Source: Larimichthys crocea
Lineage: Eukaryota > Chordata > Actinopteri > Sciaenidae
Direction: 5' to 3'
Length of the DNA: 64,000 nt
NCBI RefSeq assembly: GCF_000972845.2
Contig: NC_040032.1
Location: 22,368,248-22,432,247, forward strand
Shown here: one piece after another, positions 23,144 through 33,193 of the stretch
Numbering within the stretch: the stretch's first letter is position 1
Layout: each line of letters begins with the position of its first letter
Notes under the pieces: model-generated
Told to the model about the DNA's origin: nothing
The model's input: the letters and a program-made list of their open reading frames with translations, nothing else
Databases searched by the model: none
Position numbers and translations under genes: made by a program

Positions 23144-24948
23144 ATGATGGAGAACGAAACAATGATAACACCTCTCAAACAGCCTATAGTGTTCGAACTG
23201 GAGGGCTTCCATGTACCGCCAGGCTACAGCTCTTTCCTGTTCTTCCTGGCTCTGCTGAACTACATGCTGACACTCCTGGGGAATGGCGTGGTGGCGTGCA
23301 TCATTGTGATAGACAAGAACCTACACAGACCCATGTTTGTGTTAATTTGTCACCTGGTTGCCTGTGATCTGATAGGAGCCACTGCGGTGCTGCCTCGCCT
23401 CATGGTGCACTTCTTGACGGGGCAGAAAAAGATAGCCTACCTCACAGCTATCGCTCAAGGCTTCTGTGTGCACATGTACGGCGTTGCAGTGCAAACTATA
23501 CTGGGTGCAATGGCCTATGACAGGTATCAAAATGCATCAGCATATTACATCTGTCACAGATTCTTCTAATGTTATGCATAAAAGGTACAGATTGATTCAG
23601 ACAGATTAAAATATCTCTTTTTTTAAAGATCAGATTTAAACCGTTTACTGTAATGTCAGACTGCTATTATTTTGTTTCTGGGTATTAAAAAGTTATGAAA
23701 TCTTATTAATGGATCACTTTGTTGATCCAGAGAAGAGCTCCCCTTATTCATACATTAAATTCAATTTCAATTCAGTTTTATTTATATATTTAGTTATCTC
23801 ATGACACTTTTCATACAGAGCAGATCTAGACCGTAGTCTTCATAATATTATTTACAGAGACCCAACAATTCCACATTGTGTCTTTTATTTTAAAGAATTC
23901 CTTAATGTTTAGTATGATTTGCCCAAAATACACAAAACAGCAGTATAATATGGATGATTATGTAAAACCATCCTCCTCCAGTCAGACTACCTTATTTGTT
24001 GATTTTGATTTTTTAGTCAGATTTATGTGTTTATACGAGCAAAGCCTAAATAAGAGTAACTTTAAGATATTTTTATTGCATACAAAAACAAATACAAACA
24101 GCTTGAGATACTGAGATTAAAATCTAAGGATTGTTTTTATGTCTTTAACTCCTTTTGTAGGTACATTGCTGTCTGTCAACCACTCAGATATCCTGTCATT
24201 ATGACCTCGGCTCGCCTGCACTCCTGCTGTGCCCTGGCCTGGATCATTGCTGTGCTGTGCATTAGTTTGCTTTTCAGCTTCCACATGAATGTCCCACTGT
24301 GTGGAAATACCATCCAACACGTATACTGTAGCAACCGTGGCATCCTGAACTTGGCCTGCGGTCCCACCCCCTTAAGTAATATCTATGGTGAGCGCACTCA
24401 TTTAAAATTAAGTTACACACAGTTTTTTACTCGTAGAAGAAAAGAGTAAAAAAAACTAACAACACTAGTGCTCACACAATGGACATTACAATACACCTTT
24501 TAAAAATGTAATTTAATATATCTTACATGCGATCACTGTCCTCTTCCTGTGAGGTTTACATGATACTTAATTTTTTTTCTATGTTTTTCTAGGTCTGTCC
24601 ATGACTTGGTGTGTGAGTACAAGCATCTTCCTGATAATTGCTTTTTCGTACTTCAGGATCCTGCATGCTTCAGTAAAACAAGGCAGAGGTGACAGCGTCA
24701 TCCGCAGCAAGGCCTTTCAGACATGCGCATCGCACCTTGTCGTGTATGTGCTTTATGAAATAGCTGCAATGATCATAATTGTGACTTTTAGGTTTCCCTC
24801 GGTCTCCCAAAATATTAAGAAGTTTTCTAGCATCCTGTTTATCATCATTCCACCAGCCATCAATCCCATTATTTACGGACTGGTCAGTAAAGAGCTACGT
24901 GCTAGCATTGTCAAGCATTTTAGCATACAAGTCTGTCACAAAAAATGA
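23144..24948 (+). CDS. Odorant receptor with two coding introns
   Basis: Class A G-protein-coupled receptor of the OR family, expected in the cilia of olfactory neurons. Exons 23144-23523, 24161-24387 and 24593-24948 join in phase to about 320 residues with seven hydrophobic segments. OR marks are DKNLHRPMF (start of TM2), AMAYDRY at 123-128, KAFQTCASHLVVY in TM6 and PAINPIIYG in TM7. Intron 1 splits the arginine codon of DRY and intron 2 splits the glycine codon after NIY. Most ORs have a single coding exon, although split ones are known in fish. The usual TM3 cysteine is Ala102, while the ECL2 cysteines remain. An acceptor-like AG lies shortly upstream of two adjacent ATGs. No frameshift or stop was found, so it appears intact. 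Confidence 0.87.
23757..23876. repeat. Common teleost interspersed repeat in OR intron 1
   Basis: Contains TTCAATTCAGTTTTATTTAT followed by ATCTCATGACACTTTTCATA and ACAGAGACCCAACAATTCC, matching a very common fish repeat known from memory. It is a truncated copy. The family is not assigned. Confidence 0.55.
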
Positions 24949-25935
24949 TTTAATGTCTTTAAATTATCATATTCCTGTAGCACATCGCATTATCAAAAAT
25001 TATTTAGGTTTTCGGGCATATTCAAGCTCTAGTGGTCTGAGGTGCAAAGCATGTAATTGCTATGTGTGTTGGTTCTGGCTCAGGAACTTTGCTGCATGTC
25101 ATCCCTCTCGCTCTTTCACTTGTTGTTTCTGATGATTGAATTTGTGTTACTGAAAACTATTAAAAATTACTTTTGAAAATTAACATGACAATATGTCTTT
25201 ACTGTTGTGTTGTTAATAAAATATTCAAATGTTTAGAGAAAGGTATGTGGATCCTGGTGTACAAGGTGCGATGGGGATAAAGACTTTATTGTTATTTGGA
25301 TTAACCTAAACAATGGCTGAGCTGTTGTATTGGATACTATTAAATTGTTCAGGTGTCCCTAACAGTATTATGCAACACTTTGGAGACAAACTGACTAAAA
25401 GTTTAAATCATCTAATCATTCTTTTAATTATGATTTTATGCTTTTTATAGTATATATTTATAAACTATATGTTTATATATTGTTTTATGTATCTCTATGG
25501 TTGAAAGAAAGAAGTAAAATATCATTACAGGCCCAAACTTTTAAGCAGTATATATTAAAACAATATTACACTTGAGGTTGTGTACTGCATATCAGTATGG
25601 CTGTGCAAGGCCACAGGCCGTGTGCTAAAATTATAACAGTATTCAGTACAACATCGCGATCATCAACGAGTGTGATATTGCTTTAATACAACAGTTCTCC
25701 AAGCTCCATTTATTACTTGCAACAGATTCCGCCAAACAAATATTTCTGATCCTGGTTGGAAATATATTACCAAATGAATGAAAGGGATTATTTTAGAGAT
25801 GTATTATTCTTGAACTTTCTGAAAGTTTTGTTATCTTTGGATTTTATTTAATATTAGTGCTTATTTCTACTTATTTCACTTTGATGTCTTAATGTTACAT
25901 CACATATAAGTCTAATTGAGTCCCTTAATCTATAA
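24949..25935. other. Spacer between the split OR and the OR array
   Basis: AT-rich and unrecognised. It is the last stretch before the repeated OR-array modules begin. Confidence 0.45.
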
Positions 25936-26175
25936 AGTTGATCTTCATTGCTGCTGCTGCTGTTGTCATAACTAAAGACTGATTAACCAAATCATAAAGT
26001 GGGTATTATAACATTCAAAGAATACTTGACAAAAACCTTCACCGGCCTATGTACCTCCTATTTTGCAACTTGTCAGGTAGTGACATAATTGGATGTACAA
26101 ATATTTTGCTCTGTTGGCTTGCAGATATTTTTTTTTTCAACCGCCGTCTGAGCATCTCATCAGACATACATACTA
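25936..26175 (+). pseudogene. Decayed OR fragment
   Basis: Begins with a shortened copy of the OR upstream block (GATCTTCATTGCTGCTG, then ACTAAAGACTGATTAACC). It jumps at about 26015 to OR coding sequence covering the start of TM2 through extracellular loop 1, equivalent to about residues 50-93 of the intact copies. A T run and substitutions break the frame. The N-terminal coding part is deleted. Confidence 0.7.
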
Positions 26176-26194
26176 CATCATATCAATCAACACA

Positions 26195-26275
26195 TGGGAC
26201 ATGAACAGGGGCATGAACAGGGTGAGCCCATGCATCAGGCGGTAGCATAGCGAAGTAGTTTGAGAGTTATATGAA
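26195..26275. repeat. Spacer block shared with other array copies
   Basis: The sequence around GGACATGAACAGGG and CATCAGGCGGTAGCATAGC recurs at about 51818-51870 and, with errors, at about 35070-35110. It is a shared piece of the array spacer with no coding meaning. Confidence 0.6.
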
Positions 26276-26336
26276 TGGAATAGAGGAAAGAGACTTTCCT
26301 TCTGGTCCTGGCCACATTTGCGCCCTGGGCGAAATA

Positions 26337-26638
26337 AAAATAGATCTTCATTGCTGCTAGGGAGTACTTGTAGTGATCACTAAAGACTGATGAACTTAAG
26401 TCATGAAGTAGGTTTTATTGTATGACATGCATGAAAAGTGCATTCTCTCTCTCTAAAAGTATTCAAAATATATCTAAAGATGTGTCACATTGTATGTGTT
26501 GTTGCTGCTATTTTTACTTTGTGAAGTTAGTGTGGACTAATGATAGAAAAGTTGTTTGCTGTTCTGTTTTCTGTTTTTGCTTGTTGCCTGTCATAAAGTA
26601 TCTCTGATATCTAAATTTCCAAAACTTTTTCAGTATCC
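26337..26638 (+). pseudogene. Orphan OR upstream block cut by a LINE
   Basis: Closely matches the 300 bases upstream of the intact OR at 28436, with the same order from the GCTGCTAGGGAGTA phrase to TCAGTATCC. The match stops at 26638, where LINE sequence begins. The OR coding exon that should follow is absent. Confidence 0.8.
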
Positions 26639-27352
26639 CGCTGGTGGACACTGGTGGTGAGGGATGCCGTCAAGCTGAAGAAGGAGTCCTACAGAACCTT
26701 TTTGGCCTGGGGGACTCCTGAAGCAGCTGATGGGTATCGACGTGCCAAGTGGAGCACGGCCTCTGTGGTTGCAGAGGCAAAAACTCGGGCGTGGGAGGAG
26801 TTCGGTAAGGCTGTGGAGAACGACTTTCGAACGGCTTTGAGGAGGTTCTGGACCACCTTCAAAACTTCATTGACCGGCAGATTGGTGCAGCTTCTGCAGT
26901 GATGCAGACTCTGCACCGGTCCGTCATGGTGAAGAAGGAGCTGAGCCCAAAGGCGAAGCTCTCGATTTACCAGTCAATCTACCTTCCTACCCTCACCTAT
27001 GGCTAGTTTTGGGTAGTGACCGAAAGAATGAGATCGCGAAGACAAGCGGCCGAAATGGGCTTCCTTCGCAGGGTGGCTGGGCTCTCCCTTAGAGATAGGG
27101 TGAGAGGCTCGGCCATCCGCGAGGAGCTCAGAGTAGAACCACTGCTCTCCGCATCGAGAGGAACCAGCTGAGGTGGCTCGGTGTCTAGTGAGGTTGCCTC
27201 CTGGACACCTCCCTGGTGAGGTCTTCCGGGCACGTCCCTCTGGGAGGCGCCCCCGGAGAAGACCCAAGACACGCTGGAGGGACTATGTCTCTCGGCTGGC
27301 CTGGGAACGCTTCGGGGTTCCCCTGGAAGAGCTGGACGATTTCAGATGAGCG
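26639..27352 (+). mobile_element. 5'-truncated non-LTR retrotransposon tail
   Basis: Plus-strand relics of the C-terminal half of a LINE reverse transcriptase: KLKKESYRTFLAWGTPEAA, then AKLSIYQSIYLPTLTYG, then MRSRRQAAEMGFLRRVAG, and a final RPRTRWRDYVSRLAWERF. Frames are broken by several indels. The family is very common in fish, but I cannot assign the clade safely (RTE-like is possible). The insertion interrupts an OR upstream block. Confidence 0.75.
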
Positions 27353-27469
27353 GGAGAAGACGAAGACGAAGAAGAGACATGTTGATTGCTCATGAAACAC
27401 GTGTTTCATTTGACAGTTTTTGCCTCGATTCGAGAGTTTTGTGTTGGCCTTTTGCCATTTAATTTTCAT

Positions 27470-27712
27470 AGTAATAGTTAGTTAGAGTTTGGACTTTTTC
27501 CCAGTTTGTGGTTTTTTCCCCCTCCTCAGAGGCGTTTTCTTGTTCATCGTTTTTTGTTTTTTCTTCTAGACGTTAGGATTTTGTTTAGAAATTTTTGATA
27601 GCCATCCCTCCTGTTCGAGGCGCTTTCTGTTCATTCCCCTTATTTTGGTGTGCTTAATAAAGCCTTCTATTCATCTCTGCATCCGAGTCCTACCTCTGTG
27701 TCCCAGACTTGT
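27470..27712 (+). mobile_element. Possible LTR 3' part
   Basis: T-rich sequence with AATAAA at 27656-27661, followed by GCATCCGAGTCCTACCTCTG. This resembles the R-U5 end of fish Ty3/Gypsy LTRs. No matching 5' boundary or target duplication is seen. Confidence 0.35.
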
Positions 27713-28130
27713 CAAGTTCATCACTTTGTGAAACATTACAAATAGCATTTTAACAGTTAAAAAACAGCAACAAAACAATAAACTACACCTGCCCAATATT
27801 AAATGCCAAAAATATTAAAAACATTTACCATCTCTCATTCTACAAATGGAATTATTTTTTTTGGATTATTAATTCATAGATTTTAGCACCCATAATATCA
27901 AAAGATTCAGAATATAGAGAAATCTCTGACCACAACATTGAATGCCTGAGATCTATGACCACTGGGGCAGGACTGCAACAAATACCAACATGATTGTTGA
28001 AAAGATATTACTGACAGCTCAGGTACATTGATGGTTGCTATGGCCACCACATTGGTGTCGTAATGTTGCATCATGCAAAAGACACATAAGTGACTCCGCT
28101 GATGTGAGCATTTAAAAAAATGATCATCAT
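27713..28130. other. OR-array spacer sequence
   Basis: The second half resembles the spacers at 34140-34250 and 60595-60700, with phrases such as GATGGTTGCTATGG and ACACATAAGTGAC. It is therefore part of the duplicated OR unit. No gene is seen. Confidence 0.5.
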
Positions 28131-28435
28131 GCTGCTAGGGAGTATTTGTAGTGATAACTAAAGACTGATGAACTTAAGTCATGAAGTAGGTTTTATTGTA
28201 TAACATGCATGAAAAGTGCATATATGTCAAGATGTGTCACATTGTGTGTGTTATTGCTGCTATTTTTACTTTGTGAACTTAATGTGGACTAATGATAGAA
28301 AAGTTGTTTGCTGTTCTGTTTTCTGTTTTTGCTTGCTGCTGTCATTAAATACACAAAGTGTCTCTGATATCTAAATTTCCAAAACTTTATCAGTATCCTA
28401 ACATTCAAAGAATACTGTTCTTGTATTTCAGGTTG
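28131..28435 (+). promoter_or_regulatory. Conserved OR upstream block and 3' splice site
   Basis: This block occurs before every OR copy in the array. Its core is AGTGATAACTAAAGACTGATGAA followed by AAGTCAT and a tract rich in TATTGTATTAC. It ends in TTGTATTTCAG with the AG at 28430-28431, four bases before the ATG. The acceptor suggests a non-coding 5' exon upstream, as is usual for OR genes. Promoter function is inferred from conservation only. Confidence 0.55.
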
Positions 28436-29386
28436 ATGGAAAACTACACCTACAACAGCTTCACACTCCAATTACAAGGCTTCAACATCTCAAAGGATTA
28501 CATGTACCCTTTCTTTTTCTTTATATTAATTTCCTACATTCTTATAATTGTTATGAATATCGGCATTTCAGTTATAATTTTCATTGACAAGAACCTTCAC
28601 CAGCCTATGTATTTCATATTTTGCAATCTGTCACTTAGTGACATAATTGGATGTACAAATATTTTGCCCCGTTTGCTTGCAGATATTTTGCGGCCTCCTT
28701 CTGAGCGTCTCATCAGTTATTATGCATGTGTGGTTCAAGCTTTCATTACACAGTTTTTTGGTACCACCTCCCACACTGTGCTCATGATTATGGCCTTTGA
28801 CAGATTTGTGGCCATCTGCTATCCACTACGCTATTCAACAATAATGACTAACAAGATGGTGATGAAGCTGACAGTTTTTGCCTGGGGATCAGCCTTTTTT
28901 TTCGTTGGGATTCTTATCAGTCTGTCTGTACGGCTGAACCGATGCAGGACTATGATCATGAGCCCTTTCTGTGACAATCCCTCCTTGTTTAAACTCTCCT
29001 GTGAGAGTGTGTTCATTAATAATGTCTATGGCCTCACATTTACTGTAGTCTTGCTCACAGCTTCTATAGGCAGCATGGTTTTTACTTATACTAAGATTAC
29101 AGTAGTTTGTCTGACAAGTAAAAACAAGTCTTTGAACAGTAAAGCCTTGAAGACCTGCAGCACTCACTTGGTTGTGTATCTGATCATGTTGATCAGTGGA
29201 TTTGTTGTAATTATTCTGCATCGTTTTCCTCAGTACTCTGACTACAGAAAATTCTCTGCCATACTGTTTACAATTGTCCCTGGCAGCCTCAACACCATTA
29301 TTTATGGTGTGCAGTCCAAAGAGATTAGAAAATTCTTATATCAAATATTTCAGTCAAAGAAATGCCTGCCATTATGTCAGAAATGA
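28436..29386 (+). CDS. Odorant receptor, array copy A (intact)
   Basis: Single-exon OR of 316 residues with seven hydrophobic segments. It has an N-glycosylation sequon at N3 (NYT) and another at N17 (NIS), PMYFIFCNLSLSD in TM2, the TM3 cysteine C98, AFDRFVAICYPLRY at 120-133, ECL2 cysteines C170/C179/C189, KALKTCSTHLVVY in TM6 and SLNTIIYG in TM7. DRF replaces the usual DRY. The start is the ATG four bases after the conserved splice acceptor. No stop or frameshift was found. It is a teleost type I OR, one of a recently expanded subfamily. Ligand unknown. Confidence 0.92.
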   Translation: MENYTYNSFTLQLQGFNISKDYMYPFFFFILISYILIIVMNIGISVIIFIDKNLHQPMYFIFCNLSLSDIIGCTNILPRLLADILRPPSERLISYYACVVQAFITQFFGTTSHTVLMIMAFDRFVAICYPLRYSTIMTNKMVMKLTVFAWGSAFFFVGILISLSVRLNRCRTMIMSPFCDNPSLFKLSCESVFINNVYGLTFTVVLLTASIGSMVFTYTKITVVCLTSKNKSLNSKALKTCSTHLVVYLIMLISGFVVIILHRFPQYSDYRKFSAILFTIVPGSLNTIIYGVQSKEIRKFLYQIFQSKKCLPLCQK

Positions 29387-29476
29387 TTTTTCTTGACAAT
29401 TGACTCAAACAAATGTATATAAGATATAATATATATAAAACCATGAACACTGAATAAATGCTCTTTTGCAATGAAT

Positions 29477-30525
29477 CACTCATTTTGTCCGGTGTGTTGC
29501 CACCTGGTACCAAGTCTGACGCCAGTACTGTGGTTAGGGGAATTGAAATGGGTCTCACTCCCACACCTCTGCACCGAATCCATGTGCAGTCGGGTCTGGC
29601 ATTGGGTTGTTTTCCTGTGGGTGTCCGATCTCGTTTTCCCATTGATGGCGTTGATTATATCATGGGGAATTACATAGCTGGCGGTAGGGTTTATCCTGTC
29701 CCCAAGGTTGTTGCTAAGCCCATTCCAGAGTCGGATCGTGTAGCTAAAACACATCCTGATGTTTTTACGGGTAGTGTGCTAACCAGAGCTAAGGCCCGTG
29801 CGCAGGCCCAGGACCAGGAGGTGTTGGTTTTGCCACCTGCACCTGAGTCCGCTCTTGCTGCTCGGTTCACAGGTCCCTATGTAGTGGAGAGTACAATCCC
29901 TCACACAGGTTGTGTCATTTGGACGCCCAAGCGTCGCAAGAAAACTCGTTGGTGCCACATTAATGATGCACAGCAATCTTGCCGGTTGTCCAACTCTGAG
30001 TTCATGTATAAGGCAGCTCAGCGTCCAGATGTACTCGACCCCTTTACTGTATACCCCACTTTGTATGGGCAAGTGTTTGTAATTTTTCGTATAGTGTGTA
30101 GTGTTAATTGTGTCAACCGGTGGGTGGGGTTCTTTCTTATTGGTGGGGGTGTTACGTGCCGGGGTGGGTGTGTCTTGTTGTCTTGTGCTCCCTTTGATTT
30201 CAGGTACCGCCCTTTCCCTCTCTTCCTCAATCAGCTGATTAGCTGATCAACACCCGGTAGGCTATAACTGCCTACTTGGTGTTTCAGTGGTGGTGTGTTC
30301 CCGCAGCGAGTGGTTCGTTGTGCGTGGTGTGTTCCTGAAGCTAGCGGTTCCTTGTGCGCAGTGTGGTCGGCATCGTGTCGTTTTGAAGAAGTCTTCTCTT
30401 TACGTTGTTTAAATCCCTGCGCTTGCAGTCGGTCCTTGGTTAATTCCTTTGTTTTTGGGTCTTTACTTTAATTGTTACCTCCCTAAATTCCCCTAGACTT
30501 AGTTTTGCCCTGTCGGGTCGTAACA
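29477..30525 (+). mobile_element. Internally deleted Ty3/Gypsy element with 3' LTR
   Basis: A plus-strand frame encodes a Gypsy protease region (HRIHVQSGLALGCFPVGVR, VDYIMGNYIAGGRVYPVP). It jumps directly to the integrase C terminus (ARFTGPYVVESTIPHTGCVIW, RRKKTRWCHIN), so reverse transcriptase, RNase H and most of integrase are deleted. A 376-bp LTR follows. The 5' end is cut at about 29477 inside the 3' flank of OR copy A, with short homology at the join. Not functional. Confidence 0.82.
30150..30525 (+). repeat. Gypsy 3' LTR
   Basis: Begins TGTTACGTGCC and ends GGTCGTAACA, so the termini form the inverted repeat TGTTACG/CGTAACA. It directly follows the integrase-end coding remnant. The matching 5' LTR is absent, so a target duplication cannot be tested. 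Confidence 0.8.
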
Positions 30526-30651
30526 GAGGTGTTTAGTCCTAAACAGTCCAGTTTTTGTATCAGCTGCTTGGGGATGATCGTATTGAAAGCTGAACTGAAG
30601 TCTAAGAACAGCATCCTCACATGAGGATGCTGTTCTTAGTGTCCAAGTGAG
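30526..30651 (-). mobile_element. L2-type LINE remnant, downstream part
   Basis: On the minus strand this encodes the reverse-transcriptase A region ([17 protein letters not shown] in the better copy at 56 kb). It continues at 31242-31345 beyond an inserted LTR. It contains the 18-bp palindrome listed separately, which disrupts the frame. Confidence 0.75.
30602..30639. repeat. Perfect 18-bp palindrome inside the L2 remnant
   Basis: Arms 30602-30619 and 30622-30639 (CTAAGAACAGCATCCTCA and its complement) are separated by CA. The paralogous L2 copy at about 56321-56356 lacks the second arm, so the palindrome is a derived change. Confidence 0.95.
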
Positions 30652-31241
30652 TGTTAGGGATACATATTTCACCAGTAATACAAGTGCTGCATTATATCAG
30701 AAAACAGTGAGTGTTGTTATATTACTTAACATATGTGTTATGATGCGCTCACTCACATAAGTGTTGGCACATTAAGAGCGTTGTTGGTTACATATAGGTT
30801 GTTGTTGTTAAAGATCTGCACACCCAGGGTGTAACATAACAGCATGCTCTTAATGTGAAAGGAAGTTAACAGTGAGGACAGGAAGTGTAGGGCTCTTCCT
30901 CCCCAGGTTGCTGACCCCTTCCGATTGGAGACCGGAGCAGAGGACGGACATCGAGATGGACCAGTCAGGGGGGAGCTAAGTTTAAACCACGGCTCCTCCC
31001 CTTCAGCACCTCTAGACTAATAAGATAGTAGCACATTCTCATATAAATACTGTGCTACACTTCTTTTTGGGACGTTGGCTGCAGCACCTCGCTCACTCTT
31101 AGAGTCAGTGAACTGTGGTTTCCAGAACAAAGAGAGTCCATGTACATGTGCTTTTAATTCTTCAATGCTCAAATACATTTTTTAAAACGGACTTCCGACT
31201 TTGAGTTCTCCTTACTTGCAAAACAACAAACACGCTTAACG
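30652..31241 (+). mobile_element. Solo LTR of a retrovirus-like or Gypsy-like element
   Basis: About 590 bases beginning TGTTAGGG and ending GCTTAAC(A/G), flanked by TGAG on both sides (30648-30651 and 31242-31245), inside an L2 LINE. Contains a TATA-like ATATAAATA near 31040. There is no internal coding region, so it is a solo LTR left by recombination. Other copies are at 43346-43935, 49369-49744 and 56370-58510. The strand is set from the TATA box. Confidence 0.75.
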
Positions 31242-31345
31242 TGAGTGAGAGCTGAGTGGAGGGCAGTGGAGATTGCATCATCTGTGGACCGGTTGGCCTG
31301 ATATGCAAACTGGTAGGGATCCAGGGAGGGAGGGAGGATGGAAAA
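31242..31345 (-). mobile_element. L2-type LINE remnant, upstream part
   Basis: The minus strand encodes [20 protein letters not shown], a hallmark L2 reverse-transcriptase stretch. It joins the remnant at 30526-30651 once the LTR is removed. Confidence 0.85.
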
Positions 31346-31580
31346 AAATAGATCTTGATTGTTGCTGGAGAGGATTGACTGACAGTAGTGATAACTAAGA
31401 GCTTATGAACCTAAGTCATAGGTATTATTGTATTACAAGCCTAAAACCTTCATTTTTTCCACGCTTTGTTGAGCAGTCACTCTTGTCATTGAATTCATCA
31501 AGTATCTCTGACGTCTGGATTGCTACAAGTCTATCAATATCCTAACATTCAAAGAATATTGTTATTTTTATTTCAGGTTG
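31346..31580 (+). promoter_or_regulatory. Conserved OR upstream block and 3' splice site
   Basis: Same block as before copy A: AGATCTTGATTGTTGCTGG, AGTGATAACTAAG, CCTAAGTCATAGGTATTATTG, then a TTTATTTCAG acceptor with AG at 31575-31576, four bases before the ATG. Confidence 0.55.
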
Positions 31581-32561
31581 ATGGAAAACTACACCTACAA
31601 CAGCTACACACTCCAGATAGAAGGCTTAAATATCACAAAGGATTACATTTACTCTTTCTTTTTCTTGTTAATTTTCTACATTGTTTCAGTTGTTATGAAT
31701 ATTGGCATTTCAGTTCTGATTTTTATTAACAAAAAACTTCACCAGCCTATGTATCTCATATTTTGCAACCTGTCACTCAGTGACATAATCGGGACTACTC
31801 ATATTTTTCCCCGTTTGCTTGCAGATATTTTGCGGCCTCCTTCTGAGCGTCTCATCAGTTATTATGCATGTGTGGTCCAAGCTTTCATTACACAGTTGTT
31901 TGGTGCCACTTCCCACACTGTGCTTATGATTATGGCCTTTGACAGATATGTGGCCATCTGCTATCCACTACGCTATTCAACAATAATGACTAACAAGATG
32001 GTGATGAAGCTGACAGTTTCTGCCTGGGGTGTGGCCTTTGTTTTGGTTGGGATTCTTCTCGGGCTGACCATACGGCTGAACCGATGCAGGACTATGATCA
32101 TGAATCCTTACTGTGACAATGCCTCCTTGTTTAAACTCTCATGTGAGAGTGTGTTCATTAATAATGTCTATGGCCTCACATTTACTGTGGTCCTGTTCGT
32201 AGGTTCTATAGGCAGCATGGTTCTCACTTACACTAAGATTGCAGTGGTTTGTCTGACCAGTAAAAACAAGTCTTTGAACAGTAAAGCCTTGCAGACCTGC
32301 AGCACTCACTTGGTTGTGTATCTGATCATGTTGATCAGTGGATTTGTTGTAATTATTTTGCATCGTTTTCCTCAGTACTCTGACTACAGAAAATTTTCTG
32401 CTATACTGTTTACAATTGTCCCTGGCAGCCTCAACACCATTATTTATGGTGTGCAGTCCAAAGAGATCAGGAAATCCTTATATGAAATATTTCAGTTCAA
32501 AAAATGCTTGTCATCGTGTAAGAAACTTTTGTTGACAACCGACTCAACTAAATGTGTATAA
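31581..32561 (+). CDS. Odorant receptor, array copy B (intact, extended tail)
   Basis: Single-exon OR of 326 residues with the same motifs as its neighbours: NYT at N3, PMYLIFCNLSLSD, TM3 cysteine in YYACVVQ, AFDRYVAICYPLRY, KALQTCSTHLVVY and SLNTIIYG. TM4 reads VLVGILLGLTIRL, which groups it with copies F and H rather than A. Its C terminus is about 10 residues longer because the stop used by copies A and F is lost through a small deletion and substitutions. It then reads to TAA at 32559. Otherwise intact. Confidence 0.92.
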   Translation: MENYTYNSYTLQIEGLNITKDYIYSFFFLLIFYIVSVVMNIGISVLIFINKKLHQPMYLIFCNLSLSDIIGTTHIFPRLLADILRPPSERLISYYACVVQAFITQLFGATSHTVLMIMAFDRYVAICYPLRYSTIMTNKMVMKLTVSAWGVAFVLVGILLGLTIRLNRCRTMIMNPYCDNASLFKLSCESVFINNVYGLTFTVVLFVGSIGSMVLTYTKIAVVCLTSKNKSLNSKALQTCSTHLVVYLIMLISGFVVIILHRFPQYSDYRKFSAILFTIVPGSLNTIIYGVQSKEIRKSLYEIFQFKKCLSSCKKLLLTTDSTKCV

Positions 32562-32696
32562 GATATAATATATATAAAACTACAAACACTGAATGAATGC
32601 TCTTTCGCAATGAATTATTCTGCTTTTTCTCAAAGGTTATGGAATACACAAATAAAACAAAATATGTTTAAGATTTTTCTGTGACATTGTGATATT

Positions 32697-32832
32697 TTAC
32701 AGAAATCCCTCAATATGCAGACTACAGAAAACTTTCTACCATTCTCTTTGTTACAGTCCCTGGCTCCCTAAACGCAATTATTGATGGTGTGCTGTCCAAA
32801 GATAAAATGCTTGCTATTGTGTAAAAAAATTA
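32697..32832 (+). pseudogene. OR C-terminal relic downstream of copy B
   Basis: The sequence matches the last about 50 codons of the OR coding region (PQYADYRKLSTILF, VPGSLNAII, GVLSKD, then a tail ending like that of copy H). It lies about 135 bases after the copy B stop. It is not joined to any upstream OR sequence. Confidence 0.7.
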
Positions 32833-32929
32833 ATACACTGTGTTTGTGATCATTGGGCAAGTTGTATTCCTGAGGACAATTACCTATTAGTGTGCAGAAT
32901 TATCATGCAACTAAATGAAAAAACAAAAT

Positions 32930-32990
32930 TTACATTTACATTTAGTCATGTAGCTGACGCTTTTATCCAAAGCAAATTACAAAAGACCAA
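32930..32990. repeat. Common fish repeat fragment
   Basis: Contains TTACATTTAGTCATGTAGCT and ACGCTTTTATCCAAAGC, a phrase found in very many fish interspersed repeats. It recurs at about 46045-46100 in the duplicate block. Confidence 0.6.
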
Positions 32991-33193
32991 TATTATTGTA
33001 GAAAGGATATTACTATGATGGCTCAGATACACTTTAAAAAAACGTTAGTAAAAACAAGTTGCAAGACTACCATGCAAAGAGAAAGACGGATATCAATGAC
33101 ATCCAGAAACGGGTCCAACTTCTCCGAACCCGGGCCCATGTGAGATGGATTGACAGAAAGTGGAAAAGTATGCTGTGGTCTTATGAGTCCACA

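Noticed and set aside
29458..30246. A 262-codon frame that might look like a host gene
   Set aside because: It is a Gypsy protease fragment fused to the integrase C terminus and running into the LTR. It is a deletion derivative, not a new gene.
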